A DNA stretch of 64,000 nt from Erythroxylum novogranatense (GCA_029891385.1 CM057231.1:21049300-21113299), one strand, 5' to 3'. Shown: positions 1-11,561, counted from the first letter of the stretch. Program-made: numbers and translations. The notes: generated from the letters alone by a model not told the origin.

Positions 1-469
1 AAGAATTGTGTTATGTGATTGGGTGAACTATCGATGATGGTCACTCACTGAGTTCGCAAAACTCACCCAAAATTTGCAATTATTTTTCAGGACCTAGAAG
101 AATACCCCGTTAGGCAACGGGCGTATAACAACCGCATGAGAGTAAGAGAAGAGATCAGGGATCAGTTTGTGTCTGCATTAGTGTCTGATAAATTCTGCAT
201 AAAATTGTATTTTCTGAATTTTTGTACAAATGATTCGGTCAATTTGTAAAGTCACCGGACTAAATTAATTGTATATATAAAGGGGGCCGGTCATTGTACT
301 TACTAGTGATTGTGTATGTTATTTGATTTCTGCATAGTGTATGTTGTGTTTTTTTAAAAAATTTATACTGAGTTTTGACTGAGTGATGTAGCACACCACC
401 CTCGCAGGGCATGGACTCGAATATCACCATCGATGTCAGGTTTGGGTCATACAAAAGTGGGGTGTTACA
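1..469 (+). mobile_element. 3' end of a long gypsy LTR, cut by the window start
   Basis: This is the last 469 bp of an LTR of the TGTAAC/TGTTACA class. It ends in GGGGTGTTACA at 459-469. Read in reverse, it matches the outer ends of the LTRs at 3429 and 43439: the CCCGAACTCGACATCG-like stretch, the ACATCACTCAGTCAAAACTCAG stretch in the 43439 copy, and the stem-loop module. Its orientation is opposite to those two LTRs. The element start is outside the window, so the bases after the end (GTTTA, 470-474) cannot be tested as a target-site duplication. Assignment to the Tekay-like group rests on similarity to the LTR joined to pol at 8194. Confidence 0.8.
24..91 (+). other. LTR stem-loop plus CAG/G module, copy 1
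   Basis: The segment contains TGAACTATCGATGATGGTCA-like inverted arms (25-44), then GAGTTCGCAAAACTC (50-64), a T-rich tract and CAG/G at 88-91. The same order is found in five other LTRs of this window. The CAG/G after a T-rich tract looks like a 3' splice site, but no transcript evidence is available. Confidence 0.5.
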
Positions 470-815
470 GTTTATCATCTTCGTAAATATGTCCTGATCT
501 TGGTTATGTAAAAATATGGTTATTTATATATTTTCTTTTCTTTAACTAAATGTATGAATGAGTTTGACCCTTTAAGATTGTTTCTAAATGGACTTGAAGT
601 CCAACAGTAGCAGTGGTGCTTTGATTAAGTAGATAGAAGTGTTTTAAATTGCTTTTTAAGAACCTAAAATTTTTTGTTTTATTAAATAACAGTTGTTATG
701 CTATTGAAATTTTTAACGAAGGTTACTTTTATAAACTTCCACTATTATTCCTTTTTTTCTTTATATTGATTTTAAAATATTTTTGAAGAAAAGGGAAAAG
801 GCTTAGCTCCAAGGG
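470..815. other. AT-rich non-coding stretch
   Basis: I see no gene, clear repeat or transposon terminus here. It lies between the LTR end and the integrase remnant and is probably decayed DNA of the gypsy element to its right. Confidence 0.4.
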
Positions 816-1735
816 AACTTTCCAGTTGGATTGGATATCGACTAAAGGGTTTTCGTGGGGTTCCAGGTAGGTCACCTAGTCATCAAGAAAGGGGCCTGTC
901 AATTTATCTATAAATTTTGTTCTTCGATTACCAAGAAGCTAAAGGGGAGTGGATTTGTTTCTATTATGGTAGACAGATTCTCTAAAATAGCACATTTTAT
1001 TCCCTGCGAGAAGATTGTAGATGCAACTAATTTGGCCAAACTGTTTTTCAAGGACGTTGTACCTAAATCCATTACTTCTAATAGAGATAACAAGTTCCTT
1101 AGTCAATTTTGCAAGGAATTTATGGAAGATATTGGATTCATATTTAAATTTTTGCAACACAGCTCTTCTTTAAACAGATGGTCATATAGAGGTAATGAAC
1201 AGAACCTTAGGAAATCTTATCTGAAGTATTTGTGGAGATAGACCTGAGCAGTGGGATTGTATATTACCGCAGGCTGAGTTATCTTACAACAGTGTTGTTC
1301 ATAGTGCCTTAGGCAGGTCACCTTTTTCTATTGTCTACACAAGGCACCACAACTTGTTGTCGATTTGATTAAATTGCCAGTTACTACAAATATAACTAAC
1401 GAGTGGTAGGATGTTCAAACAGAGGTGAGACAGAAATTGGAACAAGCTAATGCCAGATATAAGAAAACTGCAGACCAACATCGGTGAGAACGGGTCTTTA
1501 ACATGGGTGATCAAGTTAAGGTGTTTTTAATAAAGGAGTAATTTCTAGCAGGCACTTACAATAAGTTTCAACCTAAGAAATATGAGCCGTATTAGATTTT
1601 ACAGAAGATTAATGACAATGCTTATGTGGTGGGATTACCATATGCTTTTGACATTTCCAAAAAAATTAATGTGGCATATATTTTTCCTTATTACTCTATA
1701 GATGAACCTTTGTATCCAGATGATGTAGGTTAGTC
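816..1735 (+). pseudogene. Dead Ty3/gypsy integrase (core plus C-terminal domain)
   Basis: This is a remnant of the integrase end of a gypsy pol polyprotein, which inserts element cDNA into host DNA. The core reads MVDRFSKIAHFIPC at about 966-1007, then DATNLAKLFFKDVV and PKSITSNRDNKF. The usual RLHG before PKSI is missing, and the catalytic SDRD is SNRD, so the second acidic residue is lost. A frameshift follows. In the next frame QTDGHIEVMNRT (about 1176-1211) keeps the third acidic residue. Stops interrupt AEFAYNS-like and GPY/F-like segments (QKINDNAYVVGLP, about 1600-1640), and the remnant ends in PYYSIDEPLYP near 1715. Zinc finger, RT and RNase H are absent. The final domain resembles gypsy elements with a GPY/F tail; the lineage is not assigned. 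Confidence 0.85.
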
Positions 1736-2400
1736 CAGGTATTCTTAATACCTCTCTATAGAACATTCAATTTGAAAATAGACTATTAAACTTATTAAAG
1801 GTTGTCATTCAATTAGATTATTAGAGACTATGTTTTAATTTATAATCCTTAGTCAAAAGTAAGTTTTCAAATAACAATTTCTCTCTTGATATAGTGATTC
1901 CACTTCCTAAGGTATAATAAGAATAATATGACTATCAAGAATATTGATGTTTGAATGTTTCAAAAGTCTGTGTATGTTCCCCTATTGTTTTTTCACAAAT
2001 GTTGTTTCTTTTCTTTAAATAGTCAATTTCTTCAGCTAGTTGTTGCTTCTCTTGCATCTTTAGTCAACTAGATGGATTTGAATCTAAATAACTTATATGT
2101 CATCTTTGCCAAAAATCTTTCAGTAATCACGGGGCTAATATAAAACCTTCATAATTAGTAGGATCCTTTTGGATAAACCATTTCTAATAAGGTAAGTTCA
2201 TAATGAAGGTTCCTACAAGAAAGTAAGTAATTTTCCTATGATTTTATTTCCCTTAAAATAATACCGTTATTTATACAAGGAAATAAATCCAATTTAAAAT
2301 TTGAAATATTATATAGTTATCATCAAAATAGTTAAAAATAATGCCTTAAGAATACCTGGACATAATGGAAAGTATGATTATATAGTAATAACATCTATAT
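1736..2400. other. Non-coding, probable 3' remnant of the gypsy element
   Basis: No gene is seen. Bases 1743-1771 are nearly identical to 60793-60822 (AATACCTCTCTATAGAAC core), so this is probably the sequence downstream of pol in a repeated element. The remainder is AT-rich with no recognisable terminus. Confidence 0.4.
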
Positions 2401-3332
2401 AGGGATGTTTCTCTTGGTGTAGCAGTTGGTGAATAGAGCTACAGGTGCAACCTTCGTGATGCTCCACCAGACAAGAAGCAACTCATTGAACGCCTTCACA
2501 AAAGCTTGGTAGATTGATCGTTCTATGGTGGTGTAAAGGACAATAGTGGATATCTCAGTTCCTTTAAGCAATGTGGTGTCTATGGTAATAGGTCTTTGGT
2601 TTACAAGGATTGAAGTGACCTTGATGAAATAGTCAGGCGATGGTGGTCTTCTAGTAATGGGGTAGAGTCTTTTGTGCTAAAACCAAGTTGATACGTCAAT
2701 GGGATTAAATGTCTTTGAAGAAGATGACACCAATCAAGTTGGAAGATGAAGGTAAGAAAATAGCATATTTACGACTGAAGATACCACCAAAAGATGAAGA
2801 AAGTTGCAATGACATACCAATAGCGAATCTTCCAAATCAAAACATACCCTTTGCGCCACTAACAAGATTGCTTATGTTCCAAGCATTTGCATAAGCAAAT
2901 AGGAAATCAAGAATCATGACTTGGGGTCCTAGTTTTTTTTCCATTGGTGGATCAAAGAGCAATAGTGTCCCTAGAAATCTTCCCCACATCAACCTTTCCA
3001 GAGACTTTATCCTCAAATGTGGCATAACTAGTGTTGTTGTGACACATCGATAAGAAATGGAGATTTGGGTTGCAGTGAGTGATGCAACGACAAGCTTTTG
3101 CCACTGAAAATGAGGTTGAACCCCAAAGACTCAGCCTACAGGTGTATGAATCATAACCCTCATTTCATTTCATCTAAAAATGTTGGCCTCCAACATCAAG
3201 AACAAGGGTTTTCTCTATAAGTTTCAAATTGAATGTTTTTCATTAGGAATAATGTTTGTCAATAAATATAACTTAAAACATTTTTAGGTTATAGATATTT
3301 ATTTTGTTAACACAATTATACAAGCTATCTGT
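2401..3332. other. Unassigned stretch, no recognised gene
   Basis: The longest open frame is 2709-2894 (+, 61 codons, begins MSLKKMTPIKLEDEG). It matches no family I know and lacks coding context. The DNA is less AT-rich than the flanks, so an old coding remnant is possible. I see no LTR ends or target duplication. Confidence 0.3.
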
Positions 3333-3360
3333 AAGTGGGAGATTGTTGGCTTAAATCCCA
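3333..3360 (+). other. Copia-type polypurine tract and LTR start candidate
   Basis: AAGTGGGAGAT (3333-3343) followed by TGTTGGCTTAAATCCC (3344-3359) is the usual layout of a copia polypurine tract running into a 3' LTR start. The minus-strand copia at 13727-13741 has the related tract AAGTAGGAGAT next to its LTR. Only a few tens of bases follow before a copia RT frame begins, so the junction is rearranged or coincidental. Confidence 0.4.
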
Positions 3361-3369
3361 TAAAAAGAT

Positions 3370-3428
3370 TGTCAATATGTTACTGTTAATTTTAAGTTAT
3401 CCTCAAGTAAAAGCTTTAATAGTGAAGC
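3370..3428 (+). pseudogene. Copia RT remnant, part 1 (before the solo LTR)
   Basis: The frame reads VNFKLSSSKSFNSEA up to the left target duplication. It corresponds to the HFKLSKSQCP-like linker between copia reverse transcriptase and RNase H. It is continuous in frame with the copia segment starting at 7635 once the inserted solo LTR is removed. Confidence 0.6.
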
Positions 3429-3837
3429 TGTAACACCCCACACCCGTAAGACCCGAACCCGATATCGTTGGTGATATCCGAGTCCGTGTCCCACGAGAGT
3501 GGCGTACTACATCAGTCGATTTAAAATTCAGTATACATTTTTTTTTCTTTTTGGAGCCATTAACTCCACGTTCACACGGCAAACACAGTAAGTAAATAAA
3601 ATCCGTGTTCAATAAAAACCAGTTTCAGTTATTACAGTCATCCAGTAATAATTACAATCAGTCAGTGCAGTAAAACATTAATACCACAATGGCTCAGTAA
3701 AAATACAATGCCTTGTTATACAGTGATTGCGGAATACGATTTACCAAGACACTAATGCGATACCTAACTGATCCCGATCTCTAACCTTTACTCGACTACT
3801 GAGAGACATACTCCGTGTCAACCGGTATTCTTCAGAC

Positions 3838-3908
3838 CTGAAAAATAGATGCAAATTTTGGGTGAGTTTTGCGAACTCAGTGAGAAACCATCATCGATGG
3901 TTCACTCA
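3838..3908 (-). other. LTR stem-loop plus CAG/G module, copy 2
   Basis: On the minus strand this reads arms ACCATCGATGATGGT, then GAGTTCGCAAAACTC, a T-rich tract and CAG/G ending near 3838. The arms are conserved with copies at 24, 8587 and 43821, while flanking LTR sequence is more divergent. Confidence 0.55.
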
Positions 3909-4261
3909 AATCATGCATTACGCCCATGGCGTACAGTACAGTACAGTAATCATCAATTACCAATAAGCAGTCAATAACCATATCGATAAGAATAAACCAT
4001 TCACAAGAACACATACCATCACGAAGAAAGAGACTTATCACAAACAAATCATTTATGCGAATGCAATGCATATGTGACTCTTTCCGATTATTCGAGATTG
4101 TGCCCAAGTGCTCATCGGTGTTCGGTGGGGACGCGTCGAGATTTTCTCCCCTCGGGCTCAAGGCACAAGATGCAAGATGAGAGCTCGAAGCTCTTATCAG
4201 TAATAATAGCAACTTGAGGCACGTCCATTATCTGATCATGCAATTATGCATGCAGTGCAGT

Positions 4262-4425
4262 ATTTAGTAAATATGCAGTATTTGGCTATAAAGCCCAGTG
4301 TATCAGTAAATCCACGATATGGCTATAAAGCCCAGTGTATCAGTCAATCCACAATATGGCTATAAAGCCCAGTGTATCAGTCAGTGTTCAGTATGATGGC
4401 TATAAAGCCCAGTCTATCAGTATCA
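4262..4425. repeat. Four tandem units of about 45 bp inside the LTR
   Basis: The unit contains GGCTATAAAGCCCAGTGTAT and is repeated four times with small changes. GGCTATAAAGCC is itself a near-palindrome. It lies wholly within the solo LTR and is absent at this copy number from the other LTRs. Confidence 0.85.
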
Positions 4426-5009
4426 GTAAAATCATACTATACAATCTCATACATGCCAGTAGTCATACAGTGCTCATTCAATTCACTTTTGCACGTAATT
4501 CACGTTAAGCATGTAAACAACCAGAAATTTGAGAAACCAACTAGGTTACTCACCTATTGTTTCCGAGCTAATGCCGGAAAACCTCTGTGACGTCGGTCAA
4601 TCGACGCTCCAATTGGACCTCTATATGAATCAGAAAAAGTACGAGTCACTAAATATGAAATTTGTGCTCATGATGATGAGATATGCATGTTCATGAATTC
4701 TCGGCCCTAATCCACTTTTTTTCCATTATAAAAAATTCATCAAAAATTAGAAATCCATAGGCGCTGACGGTGCGCAATTCGGACCTCTATATGTCCCAAA
4801 TTAAATAAAACAGTGTTTACATGTTCCGTCAATAGGAGCTACATCAAATTCCCGTCTAAAAATTCCCGTTTTCTCATAATATGAAATTAAATGTTCAACA
4901 AATCCGATGCCTCTAGAATCAGGTCAATCGGACGTCGGACGGGAAAGAAATTGACAAAAGAACAATCGGATCAATTAATACCAAATAAAATTTTAAAAAT
5001 AAAAATTTC

Positions 5010-5160
5010 CATGCGTCTGCCTCGCGGGGGCGAGACGCCGCCCTCGCGAGGCGATTTCACCTTACTGCGTCGCGAGGGCGAGGCGTTGCCCTCGCGACCA
5101 GCCTCTTTAAATCTCGCCCTCGCGAGGCGCAACGTCGCCCTCGTGAGACGGCGAGTTTGT
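5010..5160. repeat. GC-rich cluster of CCCTCGCGAGG palindromes
   Basis: Repeated CCTCGCGAGG and CGCGAGGGCGAGGCG words form a GC island in otherwise AT-rich LTR DNA. The same words occur at 35200-35400 and 45216-45270 in other LTRs. It is open in one frame by composition only; I do not treat it as coding. Confidence 0.8.
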
Positions 5161-7634
5161 CTCGCCTCTGCCTTTCCCTTTCTTTCCAGATTTAAATCCC
5201 AATTTCCAATTATGCTAACTTTTAACACACAAATCAGAAAAATACCCACTATACCTCATTGGAAAGCTTATGAAAAGCTCTACAATTCTCAAGAAGACCA
5301 TAAAAATCAATTCCAACCCTAAGGGTGTCAAATAAGCCATCAAATCTTCTGCCTTCACAATTTCCCTCAACACAGGGCAGTACATTTACAATTTCATAAC
5401 TCACTGATTCCTTAGTAATAAATTACCACAAAAATATTTTCAATAAGTTCACAATGTCCTCTACAACTTTCATGAACAATCCAAGATCAAATTCTATTTC
5501 TAAACCAGTCAATTAATTCACCTAATGTTACTGTCACTGAAATTTTTCAATGTGGGCAGTAACCTTACAACAAGCATAACTTCCTATATCCAAGTCAGTA
5601 AATTCAGAACTTTATATCCCTGAAAAGATAACATCTCAAACTTCAATTTTCATGAAGCACTCAACATCCAATTCGATCTCTAACAATTTCAAAACTGTTA
5701 TGGAAGTTTCTGTTATGATCAGCCATTCATAACCTAATGTAGGGTCAGTTTTTGAAAAATCATATCTCCCAATTCTGACTTCTAAAAATTACATACCAAA
5801 TATCAATTTCAAGATAATCTCTTCCTCTACAACTTTTCAGAAGCTCATTCACACCAATTCAGTCCACATAAAATGTTAAAATTGCCTCAAATCAGTAAAC
5901 TCACAAAATCACACTTAAGCTAGGTTTCATAAAAAATGCTCAAAACCAGTCATTAGTAATCAATTCATATCTCCCAATACACAATTCTAAAAATATCAAG
6001 ATCAGTATCAATGGAAAGATAATCAAATATTCTACAACTTCCATGAAGACCATTCTCCCTAATTCCATTTCAATTAATTCATAAAAATCAACAAAACTCA
6101 GATGTCATGGTTGCGGTTACTGTTCATAGGCAATGGAACAGGAACTTTCCCATTCAAAAATTCACCCTTCTATCATTGAAATTCAACAACACCTATTTCA
6201 CACTAAATTGGAGCCAACATCCCAAAGTTTCAGTGGCCACTAACCTTACCTCATTTTCATTTCTACACAATAAATTATGAACAAAACAGTAACATCAATC
6301 TCAACTCTAACTTTCCAGATTTAATGTTAACCTTAGTTCAATCACTTCCAATGCCTTTTTCACATCACTAGACATCAAAATAAATACAAATTAAATATTA
6401 CTCCAGTCATACATATACTAGGGTTAATACTGAAAAATTTACAGCATTTAATTCCTCAATTCGAATACTCAAATAATTATCCTTATTCAATTCAAAATCA
6501 AACCATATCATTACTTTCAATTCAGTCATCACTTAGCTTTATGCCCCCTTACTTTAAATCATATAATCAACACTTTAATGTCTACATGAACCTTATACAT
6601 GCTTTAAATCCTTATATTAACTACCCCCATACTATCATGACATTTATTTCCATGTAAAAACACATTTAAAGATCAAAACTTAAGGAAAACTTACCAAATC
6701 AAAACCTCCTTCAAACCTTCAACTTCTAACTTTTACCTTCTAACTTCTATACCAAGCTACCACCTTTTCCTTCTCAGTATGTACAAAGCTCATCTTTAAG
6801 CTTTGATGGAATCAAAGAGAAGAGCTTGAAGTTATGGAGAAAGAGGAGAAAAGAAGAGCTAAACTTACGATGGTTACTTTCAAGGAAGAGTTTTGTGTTT
6901 GTGTTTGGATGAGTTATATAAATCCTTAACAAATTCTACAACTTTCCTTTAAACATACATAACCGAGAGCATTTAAGAAGGAACATTTAATGAAGCTTTT
7001 AAATGGCAAAGCTTGATTGGTTCTACATTAAAAGAAAGGTCAAAGTATATTAGTTTAATCCGGTCAAAAATGTTACTCCATTAAACTCCAATGACCCTAC
7101 TTTCAGTCCCAAAATAAAATACCCAATATTACAAAGATTGGGTAGCGATTTTTGCTACTGAGAATCGACTAGTTCGCTAATTGACGATTTATCCCGTCCG
7201 AAATTTCCCAATTATTTTTCGAGAATTAATGAAATTCCTAAAATTATAAAAGCAGTAATAAATGCACTCCAAATGATTTTTCAATCACGACAATCACATT
7301 TTTCTACCCCAAAACATGTTTAGGCTACCACCGCGATTTTGCGGTCCGAGAATTTCTCCAGAAAATTCAAAAAATTCTGAAAATCCCTTAAAATCGAAAA
7401 CGCTAACAATAAGACTCGTAATAATTTTCAAATCCCATAACCACGCTTATCACAATAAAATACCGTTAGGCCCAATTACCGGAATGTCATGAATGCATTT
7501 ATCGTAATTCCATGTACACGATTGATACTGTGTATCAATCCTATTATGCATGAACAGTACTAAATATTCCCTATTAGTCTCATCCTATACCAATTTTACT
7601 ATTTTACCCTTCCAGGAGGGGGTGGGATGTTACA

Positions 7635-8193
7635 GAAGCAGAGAGGAAGGAGATGTCTTGAGTTCCATATATATCAGCTATGGGAAGTTTAATGCTCGCT
7701 ATAATTTGCACAAGACTAGACATTGAACATGCAATGAGAGTGGTTAGTCGTTACATGACGAATCTTGGTCAAGAACATTGGTGGGCTGTAAAGAGGATCC
7801 TAAGATATATTAAAAGGATCTCAGATGTTGCTCTATGTTATGATAGATTTGAATTTATTGCCAGATGATAATGTTAACTTTGATTTTGCAGGTTATTTTG
7901 ATAAAAAGAATGTTCACTATAGGCTATATGTTTACAATTGCAGGAGAAGCTATGAGTTGGGTGTCTAAACTATAGACAATGGTAGCATTATCTATAATAG
8001 AAGTTGAGTACATGGCTGTTATACAAGCTTACAAGGAATTGATTTGGATAAAAAGATTTTTGGAGGAGTCTGGGCACCGATAAGAGAAAATTCCTTTATA
8101 TTATGATAGTCAGGGTGCCTTACATATTGCAAAGAATTCAAATTTTCATTACAGAACTAAACACATAGGAGTTCAATATCATTTTGTTCATAA
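7635..8193 (+). pseudogene. Copia RT end and RNase H remnant, part 2
   Basis: Directly after the right GAAGC the frame continues AERKEMS, a stop, VPYISAMGSLMLAIICTRLD, then HAMRVVSRYMTNLGQEHWWAVKRILRYIK. This is the end of copia reverse transcriptase. RNase H follows after frame changes: VEYMAVIQAYKELIWIKRFL, LYYDSQGALHIAKN and TKHIGVQYHFVHN up to 8193, where the Tekay-like LTR begins. The catalytic DSQ and the TKHI element are visible. Stops and indels make it non-functional. The copia 3' end is not found in the window in this orientation. Confidence 0.9.
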
Positions 8194-8586
8194 TGTAGCG
8201 CCCCCTCACCGTAGGGTACACATCGAGACGCCCGTGGGTCGTTCCGACGCGTATCCCACAGCAAGGCAGCACTACTAACAAACACTATCACTAAACACTC
8301 GCATGACATCAAGAAAGATAAACCGCATCATGCAATTCACTTAAATTTAAAACCAAATTAATAAACTTTCCTTACAATGTCCATCCAAAATATAGATCAG
8401 TCTATCAGTCCCCTACAGGCTAAATACAATATCTCAAAAAGGGAAACTGATACAAACGTCTATACTAAGATTATCCCAAAAATAATCGTCCCAGCTGACC
8501 GACCTGTGATCCATCGCTTCACTTGATCACGAACCCTCTCTGCAGGAAAAGTCTATCCCGGGAGCTAGAATCCTACTAACGCTGCC

Positions 8587-8657
8587 CTGAAAAATATATT
8601 GCAATGTTGGGTGAGTTTACGAACTCAATGAGAAACCATCATCGATGGTTCACCCAA
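8587..8657 (-). other. LTR stem-loop plus CAG/G module, copy 3
   Basis: On the minus strand the order is ACCATCGATGATGGT arms, GAGTTCGTAAACTC, a T-rich tract and CAG/G ending at 8587. It is the copy directly linked to a Tekay-like pol, which gives the module its lineage. Confidence 0.55.
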
Positions 8658-9119
8658 CTCATGCATATACACATAATGTATCGCATAGATATATATATCA
8701 ACATAATTTATAACACTATATAACAATTTACGCAATTTAGAACACTATACACCTTTATGCTGTAACACAGCTCAGACACGTCGCTTCATAATTATCACAT
8801 ATGCACATGCATTCTCAATTTCACTACACTATCAGATGCATATGTATGCAAATTATCATCTTATGTTGCTGTTGTGATTGAGCGTTTTCACTATCCCAAT
8901 TAGGGCACTTTTCACACTGATCACATTTTGGTAGTAGAGCCCTCGTGGTATGCACCATCGCCCACTCACATAAGGGATAGGAGAGCCCTCTGGGTATGCA
9001 CTATTTCCCTTTTTGGCCTTAGGCCCACTCACTGATATCGAGCTTAAAGCTCTGATCACTAAGCTCTAGTCACAACTGTTTAATTACCACTTATAATCAT
9101 GCTTAGCATGCACTGACAC

Positions 9120-9450
9120 TAGCACATTCACTAATACATATATTTACATATATATATCACTTCGCTCGCTTATCACAATCAGAACACTTACTCACATTTT
9201 CATACACTGATTCACAATCTCATGTATTCACGTTCACAACACATTTCACATTCACTCACAATTCTCAGCACATTTATCTCACAACTGAAAACATTTACAT
9301 CGGCACAATCACTAACATTTATCACATTCAACTCATTTATTTCACATTCGTATCACTCACTGTGGCACTTTATTCACACATTCACAACACATTTCACATT
9401 CACCTATAATCAAAACACTTATTCATGATTACAACACAGCACATTTTATC
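9120..9450. repeat. Low-complexity ACATTCAC-rich stretch
   Basis: Degenerate repeats of CACATTCAC, CACAACACATTTCAC and similar words fill about 330 bp within the LTR. The strand asymmetry (C and A on the plus strand, G and T in element orientation) is strong. An open frame across it (9222-9428) is compositional. Confidence 0.6.
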
Positions 9451-9974
9451 ACATAAGGATTGAGGAACCAACTAGGTTACTCACCTGTAATTTCCGAGCT
9501 ACTGCCTGGAAGTCCCAGCAATATTCGTGGATTGTCGATCCAACGGTGCCTCTATAACAATACAAATGAATTCTCATCACTATTTGCTCAATCAATTTTA
9601 AATTCACTAATGCACATGTCTCAATTCGCAATGATATGATGCATGATCATGATTTCCCAGCGTTCATGTCCAAATCTGCTATCTCTCGCTTCACAACCCA
9701 AAATTCACTATTCACTAGGTCTATCTCATTCATTAAGTCCTCCAATTTAACCTCTAATTGCTCAACACATATTTCTTAAGTCAAATTCAATACTGAAATT
9801 GACTCTCTTTTGATAAATTACGATTCCTCTAATCAAAATTCAACTCTCAATCTTTACCACAATCGTAGACCTCTCTCTCTAGTTCACAACGAATCAAGAA
9901 TTATCTCAATTGGAGGTCTACACTAAAAGATATACCCTAAAAACCAATTCAATCGCATTCAAAATTCCATTCTT

Positions 9975-10200
9975 TGCCGCGGCCTCCCATCACTCGTCGC
10001 GGCGCACAGGGGACACTCGCCGCGGCGTGGGAATCATTCGCCGCGACATGAAATCCTCTTCACGCCTTCGCCGCGACGTCATCTAGCCCTCGTCGCGATG
10101 TGGAATTTCGCCTGCTCGCCGTGACGTCATCTGCTGCTCGCCGCGGTGAGCACGCTTTTTCTCGCCGTGGTGTGGCCTGCTCCAGACGTCGCGACGTGCG
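9975..10200. repeat. GC-rich CGCCGCGGCG-like cluster in the LTR
   Basis: The words CGCCGCGGCG, CGCCGCGACG and CTCGTCGCGGCG recur about ten times in roughly 225 bp. It is a GC island in AT-rich LTR DNA. It parallels the CTCGCGAGG clusters of other LTRs but uses a different palindromic word. Confidence 0.75.
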
Positions 10201-11254
10201 CCCGCACTTCGTCTTCTCCACGCGATTTTTTCGCCATTAATTCCTTACACTCAACATTAAAAACACTCTAACTACCCAGATTCTTCACATTTATGTTCAT
10301 TAATGCCACAATCACAATAAATATCAACATTAAACACATTAAAAACTTACCAATCACTGAATCGACGGAAACCCTAAAAATCCCCGAAAATCCTCTAACT
10401 TCTTCTCCTTCCTTTCCCAGCCACAATGAACCTCAACACTAGCTCAACCTCAACATCTCCAAGATCTCTAGCAGCTCTTTGATCACAATGAAAGGAAACT
10501 ACAAAATCTCCAAGGGAGAAGCTCGCACTCGACGACGGTGAGGGAGAAAAGGAAAGGAAGGAAAATGTTTTCTGATTTCAAACCTAACACACATATATAT
10601 ATAGGGTTGATTTAAAAACTATAGATCACTGTCTCCAAATTCTTTTCAATCTCAGTCTCTAAATTTCACTAACTCATCACAATAATTCTCAACTCATAAC
10701 TCTCAATTTTCATGCCATTTCTCACTCACTTTCGGAACCGCAAACAAAATTATCAGCCTCTAGGTCAATTTTCCGGTCCAATCACATAACTCTAAAAATT
10801 CTAGAAAAATTCTCACAAATCCACAAAAATATGAAACACTCGATCCCATACTCAATTTTCAATTTCCAATTCTCTAAAGCTCTAATCTCACGCTAATTCA
10901 ACTATACAACTTAATACTCTCAAATTCTCAATCAATTTACAATCTAATCGAATTGACTATTCACTTCAATTTTTCCTTAGCTCTCAAAATTCAATTCTCA
11001 CTCAACTCTAATTTTTCAAACCCACTAAATCATATCTAACACTTTATCTCTAAATTCACAACTCACAATTTCACACATAATCACAATTAAATGCTGGAAT
11101 AATCATGAATGCATGTCGCTATGTATACATATGCAATTAACTCATATCACTGATGCAGAGGTAACTATATATGTGCAGTTCAATCATGAATGCACTCACT
11201 GCTCACTCATCCAGATTACCGATATGACCCTCACGTCGGTAATGGGATGTTACA

Positions 11255-11270
11255 ATTCTCCCCTCCTAAA
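11255..11270 (-). other. Polypurine tract of the Tekay-like element
   Basis: On the minus strand this reads TAGGAGGGGAGAAT immediately before the LTR start TGTAACATCCC. This is the plus-strand priming site in reverse transcription and it fixes the orientation of all related LTRs here. Confidence 0.8.
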
Positions 11271-11561
11271 TAAAATTTCGTCCCGAAATTTCATACCTGA
11301 CTGGTCGAACAGATGAGGGTACTGCCTCCTCATGTGCTCCTCAGTCTTCCAAGTTGCTTCCTCTGACGAATGGTTCTTCCATAGGACTTTCACCAATGGA
11401 ATCACCCTGCTCCTCAATTGCTTGACCCGCGATCCGATAATCTGCACCGGCTCCTCAACATAACTCATATCACTCGCTATCTCAATCTCTTGAGCTGGAA
11501 TCACATGAGTCGGGTCTGAGCGGTATCTCCGGAGCATACTCACGTGAAACACATCATGCAA
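11256..11561 (-). pseudogene. Tekay-like pol C-terminus (chromodomain-like tail)
   Basis: The segment reads HDVFHVSMLRRY, then VLWKNHSSEEATWKTEEHMR and RQYPHLF, ending KFRDEILFRRGE just before the polypurine tract. The EEATWE...YPHLF pattern is the chromodomain-type end of Tekay/Del chromovirus integrases, thought to guide insertion to marked chromatin. It is separated from the preceding segment by one TAG codon at about 11559-11561, in the EMS/LHDVFH position where related proteins have a sense codon. The change looks like CAG to TAG. Confidence 0.88.

Larger units (their letters stand above)
3429..7634 (-). mobile_element. Solo LTR, 4.2 kb, TGTAAC class, TSD GAAGC
   Basis: The left end is TGTAACACCCC and the right end GGGATGTTACA. 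Perfect 5-bp target duplications GAAGC flank it at 3424-3428 and 7635-7639. No polypurine tract, primer site or pol sequence lies inside, so this is a single LTR left after LTR-LTR recombination. By homology with 11238-11254, which abuts a polypurine tract, the LTR start is at the right and the element ran on the minus strand. It contains a stem-loop module (3838-3908), a four-copy tandem repeat (4262-4425), a GC palindrome cluster (5010-5160) and a long degenerate stretch rich in CTACAACTTTCATGAA-like units (5250-6250). It interrupts a copia reading frame. Confidence 0.93.
8194..11254 (-). mobile_element. 3' LTR of the Tekay-like element (3.06 kb)
   Basis: The LTR runs from TGTAGCGCCCCC at the left to GGGATGTTACA at 11254, next to the polypurine tract of the pol-bearing interior. 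In element orientation it starts TGTAACATCCC at 11254. It carries a stem-loop module (8587-8657), a low-complexity ACATTCAC-rich stretch (9120-9450) and a GC palindrome cluster (9975-10200). The host bases left of it are CATAA (8189-8193). The right-hand target copy cannot be tested because the element's 5' end is missing. Confidence 0.88.

Noticed and set aside
4891..5322. 143-codon frame through the GC cluster
   Set aside because: Arg-rich composition follows from CGCGAGGG repeats within a solo LTR; no homology recognised.
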